This document shows, one piece after another, positions 39,501 through 51,500 of a DNA stretch of 64,000 nucleotides. Under the pieces are notes generated by a model. It did not search any database and was not told the origin of the DNA. It was given only the letters and a program-made list of their open reading frames with translations. The stretch is from Balanoglossus misakiensis (Eukaryota > Hemichordata). The DNA lies in contig CM082589.2 in NCBI GenBank assembly GCA_040954595.2, forward strand, positions 8,060,001 through 8,124,000, given 5' to 3'. Positions within the stretch are counted from its first letter, which is position 1; the number at the start of each line of letters is the position of its first letter. The position numbers were made by a program, and so were the translations under genes.

Positions 39501-42500
39501 ACTCAATGAGCTCTATATTTCTAGTTACCCTTATTAACATTTTCCACCTGTGTGGTGCGCATAGCCAGATTTGTCGCTGTATTGGAATGAAATGTGAATA
39601 ACTCAAATCAAGGAAAACTGAATAGCTGTATGATGAAAACTCGACATGCATGTTTTCGTTTCAGTTATTCAAAGGTTTTGCAATTTCCTGAAAAATAAAA
39701 TGTAGCGATAGTGATAAAAAATAAAGAACTGCCATTTATAGTTCACGTCACTCAGGTGGTAATCTTAAGTCAAATAGATACCGTTCAAGAAAAATATCTC
39801 CTTTTCTTTGTAAGTCCGAGTGCCCTGACTGTAGTCCTCACTTGTCCATTAATTAAAGAAGAACTTTTCTTTTTCAGACGTTATCGAGATATTATTGGAA
39901 CATGACGTTGAACTCGGCGATGCGTTACTTAGAGCTGTTGATAAGCAGATTAAAGGACCTGTACAGTTGTTATGCGAACATATCAAAAAGAAAAATAAAT
40001 TGGTGAGTTTTGCTTAGTTGCTTCGTTTAGATCAAATATAATAAACATTCAACAGTGAAATGTCCGGTTCGTCCCGAAAATGAAATAAATTCCCAATGGC
40101 AGATTTGCTAAATCTGCAAGTTGGGGTAGCAGCTACACAGATATTTTCATATTATGACCACGTTCATACCTGTATGGTAATTGGCAAAAGTTGAAAGTAT
40201 ATTCTTGCAAAGAGAGATGTGTTTGATTGACCAAAATGAAACACAGTTATTCAGACTTAATTTAAACATTGACACTGATAGAAAATGGCTTCGTCGGAAG
40301 GTTTTACAGATGACTAAAGAAACGGTGATGCAAAAGGAGCAAATTTTATTTGACAGACTCACCACTCTGCAATTGACGATTTCTTCTAGTTGCTGAGTGT
40401 GAATAAAAACAATGGCCGTTTTGAAAGTGACGTTATATTAGTTAAAATACTACAACATTTCTCAATTAATATGATCGATGTAATGACACGATGTGTGTTT
40501 TGGGGACATGGATAGGTAATGATCGAAATATTGTTAATGATCAATTTTAGACTCTCTTTCCATCTAGGTATTTTGACACACGCAGCCTTTTGACCTTCCC
40601 AACTAAAATATAGCTGCATTGTGCATACACCAGTAACTATGACCTGAAACTGCACGATATGAATTGCAATGATTTTATTTCCCCTCTCATCTTTCAGGAT
40701 CATCTCTACTGCCATTCCTTGAGCGGAGATTTTCATCCAGATTTGACACCGCTTATTCTAGCAGCTCATCACAACAACTATGATTTAATACAGATGTTAT
40801 TAGACTGTGGTGCTACAATCGAGGATCCAGAGACTTATAGCTTCACTACAAAGAAGTTCACTCTACAACACTCGATGGCTACTATTAATATCTACAGAGC
40901 ATTTGCAAGCCAGTCCTACATGTCTCTCACCTGTAAAGACCCAATAACCGAAGCATTCCAATTAAGTTCCAAGTTGACAGAACTCAGCGAGAGGGACTAT
41001 GAGTTTCGCTCTCAGTACATCGAGCTTGCCACTAAGTGTGAGGAGTATGCGGCCGATCTGTTGGGATGTATACGTGACACGAAAGAACAGGTTCTCGTGT
41101 TGAGTAATGAAAGCGAAAAGTCATCAAGTAAGGAAAGAAACAGTTTGGAATTACCAGTAGTTGAACAAGCTGTTAAACATAAACAGAAAAGGGTGAGTTG
41201 AATTTCTCTTTTTATGAAGGGTCACGGGGAGCCAATCTTAGGTGACTAATGCTATTCTGTAGGTATGTTGATTTGTTATGTCCTACACACATGCTACTAT
41301 ATATAAATGATTACTAGAAATCTCCTGCATATTACTTCAAGACTAAAGGGTGAGGGGGATGATTTCCTATAATAATCCCACCAGAGGTTCATGACCGATC
41401 TGCGGTGTCACTTGTAGTTCTTGAGGAGTAAGTTTTCTATAGTGGTTCGAAAGATTGTCTGGAGCAACATGTCAATATTTTCAGATAACCATAGAATATG
41501 ACTCCAATTCCAATTAACAAAAACTTCTATTTCCTATAATGGTAGAAAGGAATGTTTTCCCCCCGGAAGTTTCGCAATTACGAATTCAGACACCCAATAC
41601 AAACACAAATGGCAGACGACTGGTATACATCACCGATGCAACATAGATGATGCGAAAGTTGTGATGGTCATAATTTGGCCTAACATTAACAAGTCTGATA
41701 CGTAAAGATATTTAATGTGTACGAAACGACTGCTGGGCTCACATGTGGTTGTATTTGCCTATAAGGTGACAAATTGTTGGCCAATACATGATTTATACAG
41801 TATGGATGGTGTTCGCTTCGTTATGTGAGTTAGTTTTTGCAATATCCGAAGATGAGTACTGATCACTATCACTATATTCGTATGTTATTTTTTTGCTGCT
41901 TTCAGTTCGTTTCATATCAACACTATAGACATAGACAACAATAATGAAACAGCTGGACAAACGTTGAAAAAACTAGGGAGTGTGTGGGCTTCAATAGCGT
42001 GTTAGCATGTACCTGCAGCTGTGAATTAGAGACCACATATATAACATTTTCAGATCCATGACATTTTGCTTTGCGACAGTTTGAAATGGTCAAACTTCAT
42101 GTCTTTTTCACGCTGCCACATTTAATAGTCAAATTGAATTTATCCTGGCTGTACCAGCATGGTTTAACTCAAGGGGGTCTACGTGATCAGAAGCAACGTT
42201 CTGATTGGATAACGCTATACACTTCTCCAAAACAAAACATTTGTTTTCTGTTTGAACATTAAGCGACTATTTGACAAGCCCCTTAAACATAATTTTCTTT
42301 TGTGAAACCGAACAAAAAAGTATAGGAAACATATAATCGGCCGGGTGTATGGTAGAAAACGAACTGACAGATTTTGTCTCCTACATTGAGGCGGAGGGAG
42401 ACATTCCAAATACTCCCAACGTCAGTAAAAGCGATCCCGACACGATTACCAGTAGATTAGCAAGGTCAACATTGCGTGTTGATATTACAGTTCATTATAG

Positions 42501-45500
42501 AGCAGAATTACATAAATCACGTCACCTAGTATTCTCTAATGCTTCCGACTCAAACGTCATCGTTCGTATTGGGCCCTCCGTTTAAACACAACACCATACA
42601 GAAGCTATTTTGATCATTAAGCTAACAGGACCCCGTGAAGTTAGGATAAACAACTCACCGCATCAAATAACTCCATGCAATATGTGTTTCAAATCTCTGA
42701 TAAATATAACAACGTCTTGCGTACACATGTTACGAAGGGCTGTCTTGATAGACCACTTGTGGGTCCGATTACCTCAATCGTAAAATAGTTTTCTCGTAAA
42801 GAACTCCCGACACATGCTAAGACACCGGGTCTCTTAATGGGTCTCGTGAATTCTTTCATTAAGCACGACTACATAATTTTAAGACAAGAAAGGCACCAAA
42901 AATCACATTTAATTCTGAAACAAGCAGTACTATTAAATGAGAGATAAACTAAAGTTTGTGGGGTAGATAACCCATGTTTCTCAGATTTCTGTATTATTAT
43001 GAGATGTGGGTTTCGTTGATCGACTGCTACACACATGGGTAATGTTTTGACATTTCTGTGTCAGCAAATTTCTGGAATCTACAAAATGGCGTCTCTTTCC
43101 TACTTTTCCCGAACTGAGTATCAACATATGCTTATGAATTGTTAATATGAAAGACCTTTCTGGGTCAATGACCAAAGCACGTTGACATGTACGATCATAT
43201 AGGATATAAGTTTATACACATGTTTGTATAACAGCTGAATGTAAGTAAACTGGATAGATATCAGGGTAGGCTGTCCCTGCGAGACTGCTGAAGCCAGATT
43301 AGTTATAGTACTTACAACCCACTGTGTCACACGTGTGCATTTAGGAAGTGCAAATCAGTATTTGCCGTTAGAAACAGCACGCTCCTCAACGCTAATATAG
43401 TTCCCCAATTCACATTGGGTCGAGTGGAGAACCGAGCATGGTTGTTTTCGTGGTTTCAGACCTTTGGTGTGGACTGTTATACATTCTGGTTGTGGAATTA
43501 TACAGTGTTCTATTCCAGACCCACGCGTCACTTTGGCGAACAGACCACACTGTATCCGACGCGTCCACAACACACCAAAATTATACAACGAAGATTTTCA
43601 CAGGGGTGCAGAGACCGCTTTTCTTTAAAATCCTTAGAAATCGATGTAATTTACATGTTACTTAGGTTTCATTTGCTCACCTCTGAATCTAATAATGTAC
43701 GCAATTCGTCACTTCATCGATCGTTCAAGATAGTTAGTAGTTAGAAATATCGTATTTATGGCACAATTGAGGTTGACAGGCTGGTTGTACTAATTTCAAA
43801 ACACCTGACTTAGTTTTTATGTCCTTTTGGCCGAAGGTCCATATATCTTTCTTTCATAAGCTTTATTCGTTGTGCATTGTTGGTTCAACTTTTCTTTATT
43901 TATCTGGAACTACTAAAAACAAGCAGTTGCATAAACACTATATAGATTGTTTGTGGTAAGCTTTGTACTTTGCTGTCTCAGCGTCAGATATATGACCTGA
44001 AAGGCCAAAGGTACGTAGACACTTTCGTCATTCGCCAACCTCTGCGGAAATCACGTGACATCTACACATTCATAAATATAAGCAGACAAAAGTACACCGT
44101 AAATTTCCAAAATTCATCCAAAAACTTCATCATCGGCCAAATGTGAAGCAGTTACAAAAATGATATCCACAAAACGGCAAACAGACGTAATATCCAGCAC
44201 CAGTATGGAAGCTAACCAGAATTGCTACTCTTCAGCCGATCATATTTCGCAAGTCTATGAATAAAATATTTCCGTGGATCATTTTACGTAATTTATGGGG
44301 TTCATTAACATTATGAGGGTCAAAGTTCATGTCATTTGCCCTCCGTGGCTCTGCTGCGTGAGAAAATATCTCAGATCGTGAGGTCGTTTTCGTTAGTTTC
44401 TAAAACATTACAAATCTGTTATTTAGAAGATTCGAGAAAAGAAGTTAAAGTGTTCTTAAAACTAGTCACTTGGTATATACAGGGACGTCTGGTGACAAAA
44501 TGACAGAAATGTTGCTATGTCACAACACACCATGGTTAGAATAATATTCATGAAAATGTGTACAATTTATGGCGCTTATCTTCGCTTTCGAGAAAAAAAA
44601 CTTCAAATTTTAACTTTTATTAAATTATTCTTTCAAAACAATCACGTGTTTGAATACAGTATTTCAAACTCGACCTTTGGTGTTCGTCTAAATAGAAAGA
44701 CTGGTATGTCTTTTAAGATTTCATATAATCAAAGCTGGTATTGTAGGCCGGGAAACTAAACAAGTAGAATGTATTCCGACTCATTGAGAATATTGCCTTA
44801 GAAGCCTGCAAAGCTATAATCGAAACGATTTGAGCCGTGTGAAGGAAATATGCTTCTTAACTATTTCATAGTTCCTACATAGTGGGCGAAATTACCTTTG
44901 GAAGTGCGAGATTCAAGATTCTAGAAATTTACAACATTTCGCTGGCATTAAGTATAGCATAACAGCCAAAATCATATGATAACTATCTTGCATATAAATT
45001 AAACATCAACTCGGGTCTTTTAAGCATTACCATTCAACTTGAGGTAATCTAATTACCATTCATGACAAACTAATTAGCAGGTGCAAAATAAATATGACTA
45101 GATGTGAACTGCATATCCACACATCCTTGAAGTGTAATATAATGTACAGATAAGTACCATTTTGTTGACTCACATTCTGGTTGACATGTTTCAAGTTAAA
45201 CTCTTTTGAATAACGTAATACCGCAAATGAGATCATCGACAAACATCGTATTTCCGGTCTGGAGTAAAGAAGCCCCGATCAAAGTAGCATAAACCTGCAG
45301 TGCCACCTTCACTATGCCAACTTGAAAAGAATTAACATTCAATGCAAATCTGTTTGTACAATAGATCTTGCTCCGATCAATAGCTGTAGTAGGCGTTCAT
45401 CGAATTTGTTTGGTAAAAATTGATTCGTATCGCCATTTGCAAATGTTCCTTAAATATAAACATTCCCAGTTATAAAAAGGTAGTGCAAAGTGTGTATTGA

Positions 45501-48500
45501 ACCAGAGTAATATGAAAACAGTATCCCCAACATGCTTCAGTAACTTTAGAGAATTCAAAAGGGCCTACCGTATTACTATTGTACGAATTTGTTAAATATG
45601 TAAACTGACAGTAACTAAACTAAACATATTTGTGAACAAACGTTCGGTCAGACAGGCATACAGGCAGACAGACAGACAGACAGATACATAGATATTGTAA
45701 TTGATGAACGTAGTATAAATGGTAGATGCTGAGATTATGATTATTTTCTGTGTGTTGACAAACTGAATCAATGGGTAAAAACATGTCCACTTCTTACAGA
45801 TCTCACCAGGAAAAGTTTGACAAAAGTATTTTTTGATTTTCTTGCAGTTTATTGCACATCCACATTGTCAACAAATTCTGATACGAAGGTGGTACCATGG
45901 TCTCGGCCACTGGAGAAAGTTGAGTTTCACCAAGGCAATGATGATGACGTTTGTATTTGCTATAAGTTACCCAATCTACTCGTTGTGTTACATCGTTGCA
46001 CAAGACTCGAAACCAACCCGGATACTGAAATCACCCTTTGTGAAATTCACTATGCAAACAGCATCATCCCTGGCGTTTTTGACTTTACTTATTCTGCAAA
46101 CGCTGAGTATCAACGATAGACCAAGCACTGCTGGGCAGCTCCGGTTGATGGCTGATTATGGAGGAAAGGAGGGGCCCTTTTCAGTGACGGAATGGCTGAT
46201 AATTATTTGGATTATCGGTGAGTAAACTAATTACGGAATGCATAAAACATTTGTCGCTTCTACAGAAAGTTGAATTTAGATTGTCCGTGTGTTAATAACA
46301 TAAAATCGGATAGTATGTCTGTCATTTAATAGACCACTTCGCGGATAGGGTATCTGCAATGCATGATGTTATAATTTGCGTTCAACATAGCGTCTAGTAC
46401 ATGGCTAACGCACGCGCTCAGAACGCAAACTTTCCCACAAACCCCAGCGTTATTCTATCCGCGAATGACAACCACGTTTACGTTTAAAATGTTAAATCTA
46501 TGTTGATGTTCCCTGTATTTCTGTAATGGGTGACCGATTCTGCGATATGCTGAATTTGGAAAAATATATATTCCATATACAAATTTGAATTCATCATTAT
46601 TGACAAAGCTTATAGAACCAGTTACATAATATTGAAACGCTTGTTTCTAGTTTTGTTAAAACCATCGACGTGGTTGGCTTCAATTATATGACAGTCTTAC
46701 AATCAAAACGCGTGGTGTCATTTTTTTGAACAGGTATGACATGGGATGAATGGATCTGTGCATTTACCAAAGGATTAAACGCTTTTAAAGATGACTTAAA
46801 ATCGAAGACCTTCGATTATTCTACTATCATTTTATACTGGATCTGGGTAGTGTCGCGTTTCATCGTCTACTTTCAGGTGAGGACATACATCAGCATTTCA
46901 CGACGCATCGTCATCCACGAAAATAAACACAGTTAGAAATACTTTGCCACATTTGTTGAATAGAGGTTAACTGCATCTGGCCACAGTCTCCCAATTTATG
47001 CATTGATTTGTACCAAACAGAAGATTTCAGATTTCACGCCTCCCACCTCATTAGTCCGCCTACATGTATGTTTACATTTCGCCAACACGGCGTTAATTAA
47101 AACAGAGAAGATGACTATATTCAAATTAAATTTAAATTAAAAACTGGTTTTATTTTCATTTATCATACACCCATACACCATACATATTGCGCTTGTTTCC
47201 AATTTTAAAAATTGTGTTAGTCAACAACATAAAACGAATCCTAATGGTCTGATGTAATAAAACTATAACAGAGAATGTCCACAATCTGCCATTCAGGTGA
47301 TTCTACGCATTTGTATCTGTACGTCATTTACTTTGTTGGAGAAAATATCGTAAAACAGGAATAAGTTAAATTGGTTAAATTGCTCGAGTTTTCTTTATCT
47401 CCAACTCTTTTGATGTTTTTCATCTATTTCGCCAAATTGTCGGAGTATCTACTTGCACCAATGACTTCTTTGTGTCACAGCAATTAAACTTTTTCATGGA
47501 AACTGTAACATGACAATGTGGTTTACATTACTACGTTTTTTTCTTCAAATGTAGTTTACCATTTCCGTTGTTCCGTCTTTGTCTGTCGGCATCCGTCATG
47601 CAATCGCTCTTTGCAAATAAAATAACATTTTCAAAACAACCTGCTCAGCATAATTGGGCTTTTCTTAATCAGCAGCTTTCTCAAAATCTTTCATTCTAAA
47701 GAAAATGTCCTTTTGAAATGTGTTTGTTACGTGAATTAAATCTGATTTAATCAATTCTTTGAATAAGGACGCTTCGCTTCTATTTTATATTCATTACTTT
47801 GAAGGGTTTAGGTGTCTGTGCTAATGCCAAATCTCCCCCATTCTAGTGACGTGTAACAATCACTGGTGATACTTACACAAAACGTCACGTGATATTCACG
47901 TTAAACTTCATCATTTCTAGCGCTGATTTCCGGAACTATATTCATTCAAATCTTCTTCCGCGATTCCATTGTCAACGTCGAAAGGATTTTGGGATTTGAT
48001 AACCACGTACATGTGTGATAAATGACTCAAAATAATGTTACTATAGTATGTGATTGAAAGATGTAAACACGATTCTCATGAAACATAAAGCTGTAACATT
48101 GCACGTAACGCGACCGGCAATCCGATCCGGGGAGCGAAAAATTCAAGGCGTAGGTGCTACGCAGAACCGGTCACGTTTATTCTCAGGACAGCGGTTACCC
48201 GGTCTCGATAATCCGAGACAAGTACTTCTGGAAATGTCTCAAGCGAAAAGAGATGAACTTAAAACATGGTCGGGAGACATAACATCAAGTCGGAAACCAA
48301 ATTTAGACGTACTGTATCGCGCTTTATAAGTTGCCTATCGTATATTGAAATATGTCGTTGAAGGTGCGTATATCTTCATCAAATTTCCGTAAAACTCGAT
48401 ATGTGTACCATCTGGACATAATGATTTATTTTTCATTTCCAAGTTGCGCGCGTTATTTAAACTACCCCTAATAAGTATATTAAAAGACACCACTTCTGGT

Positions 48501-51500
48501 CTCGCAATTTATAATGCATATAGATTGATATATTTATATATTTTAGGTTACCCTTGAGGTGAATTCACCGAAAACCAACACATCGTATACGACAGTACTA
48601 AGTTCAACAATCCCGTACCAGCTCATAAATTCGACCCAATTCAACTATGCATATGTTACTACGGATGATGAAGACTATGTGGAGATAGACGTCAGCGGAG
48701 ACGATCGAATACAAGCGCCAGTCACCTCTAATTCCACATTAAGTCTTCCGTCGGATGAAGAGTTTTATATTTTGCCACGAGCAGCAGTGATTGCCCAGGG
48801 TATATTCGCCATCGCTAAAGCATTGAGCTTTTTGCGATTGATACGAATCACGGTGGTCAGTCTTCAAGTTGGACCTATGCAGATATCTCTGGGTAGAATG
48901 TTAATGGATATTGCGAAATTCATGATGATATTCTGTCTGGTGTGGTTTGCCTTCTCTGTTGGAATGAATCAACTGTATGATAAAGTGGCGTTACAGTGTT
49001 ACATGACGGCTGGAACACCAGATTGCAAACACCCATTTTCCACGTAAGATGTGTACTCTATTTATATACATTTTAAAAATATATAGTAAAACAACCTCGA
49101 CTGTGATTATGATTTATACAAGATTACAATTTCAGGTTGATTATTATGGTGACGTAAGTAAAGTAAAGTTTACTGAGTAACATTTGCCAAAGAACTTGTA
49201 GTGAAGTGTACTGCGATATGAAGGTCTTTGATCAGCTCCCCCCCCCCCCCGGTTTTTCATTAACACAATCGCAACCAAACATTAATTTGCAGTATTCGTC
49301 GATATCCTGTACAGTTTTTGCAGTGAACTATCACTTCTGGTTATTTTCTCAGGATTTCAGCAGCCTTAAACACCTTGTTCTGGGCATTGTTCGGAGTGAC
49401 ACAATTAGACAGTCTAATGGTGGATAATGAAACCGACCGAGTGATTGAGATCGTAGGTTATATCCTGTATGGCACCTACCATCTTATCGCAATTGTTGTA
49501 CTATTGAACATTCTCATTGCCATGATGAGTAATACATACACGCGTATAGACGTAAGTATGATTGTATGGCCCTGTAGTCACGTTAAATGTATGTACATGT
49601 ATGTATGTATGTATGTATGTATGTATGTATGTATGTATGTATGTATGTATGTATGTATGTATGTATGTATGTATGTATGTATGTATGTATGTATGTATGT
49701 ATGTAGGTATGTAGGTATGTAGGTACGTACGAATGTATGAATAAAGAATGATTTACAGAAAATTGATTATGTCAATAATCTGTATAATTTCAATTTGAAA
49801 TCTGGGGCAGGTTAGCCAATTGATTGGTATTTTTGTCTTGCAGCAAGACGCTGATATGCAGTGGAAATATTCCAGATCACGTCTTTGGATAACCTACTTT
49901 GGCGACGAGAACACTATTCCCCCACCATTTAATATATTTCCAACAACAAAGACTTTGGCTAGTTGGTGTGGCCGTCTCAGTAGCAGGTTTCGTGCCAAAT
50001 ACGATAATAAAGAATCGGTGAGTTGTTTTATAGAAGCATTGTTAAGTTCTATTCAGCATCCTATTGACAGTGAGGTCCATTAAATTGAATGAATTCTTAA
50101 TGGCGTTCAAGTAGTATTCGGTAATGGTCAATGATGCATATCGTGTTTTCTCCATTCATAAAAATATCCCTACAGAACTGTATCACAACATCTCAAACAC
50201 TCTATAATTTCCCAAGAAAAAATGCAATCTTTCACAAAGCCAGTGTCACAGTTTGCTGCTTAGAAAATGTTTTAATATAAAGTACGCAATCGATATTTTA
50301 TTGAAAGTAAAACCTGTCAGCACTGAGGACGCCTATTATTTTCACGGAGTAATTTAACATTTATGAGGTTCATGACATTAATGACAGACATGGATATTGA
50401 ATTGAACCATTTGGCTTTCGCGGCTGACCATTTTATTAAATTACACTTCAGCAGATGGCCTCTGATTATACGTATTCACCTTTCGTCGCAGTCTGTTATA
50501 ATTTCAACATTAAGGTTGATTAAAACCTTAGCAATTAACTGTACCCTTGTGTCGCTTAACCCACAACGGCATTTCTATTAGCCATTTAATGATGCATGAA
50601 ACATATGTCGCGTCAGAAATGTATTCAAAAATTAATATCTGCTCAGGCGGTAGGAATCGTGTCGCGGCATGCAGACATCCATTTCCCCTAATGGTTTTTA
50701 TCTACCGCGCTTTAATAATACAAAAAAGCTGTCCATTAATATCAAACTCATGATTGAGGAAATACGCTTCCGCGTCTTTTTTTCTTTCTACTTTAAAATT
50801 CAGATGGTGCTGCCAGCAAAAGAAGTGGAAAATTCCGCTTATCAGGTATGAACCTCAGAGCATTTAGGATAAAGCCAATGGCTTAAAGGGACAAAGTCTC
50901 TCTCTCGCTGCCCTTTTACCATTAATTATGTTTGAAACAAGACACCGTTTATGTTATTCTACGTATGGATATAAAGTGAATCAACGTTCAACCACGCACA
51001 CCTTCCATCCCGCTTGTAGACACGAGAGTGAAAAACTCGCCAAAATGAAAAATCGTATTCATATTGTCGATATTTTTACTCTCATATCCTACAAACGGGA
51101 TGGAATTTGTGTGTGGTCTAACGTTGATTCACTTCATACACACATGTACATTAACATAAACGGTGTCTTGTATCAAACATAAGTAATGAAAAAAGGGCAG
51201 CGAGAGAAAGACTTTGTGTGGGTTCGAAATGAACTGAACTTAAGAGGAAATTGGTACCGCACAATCTGCATTCTGAAACGCTAAGAAAGTTTTCCCGTCT
51301 GTTTTTGTCTTCCCGCAATTCTTAATATGAAGGTTACGTCATGTAAGGCGGAGCTGAAAGTTTTATTCTTGTAATGTTTTAGGTTAATAATTATTTCACG
51401 ATTTCTTCTGTAGTTAACTTGTGTACATGCAAGCATTGTATAGGAAAACTTTATAATTCTGACATGTGTCTAATTTATTCGCGCAGTTGCCTGCCATAAG

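Noticed and set aside
42349-42585. 78-codon frame in TRPC-A intron 3, considered as an extra TRPC exon
   Set aside because: No TRP-family similarity. Exons 3 and 4 already join in phase with continuous family alignment, leaving no room for it.
49361-49551. Alternative acceptor 8 bp downstream for TRPC-A exon 7
   Set aside because: It would break the reading frame and the conserved FSTxxxxLxxLFW spacing; the acceptor at 49,352 fits both.
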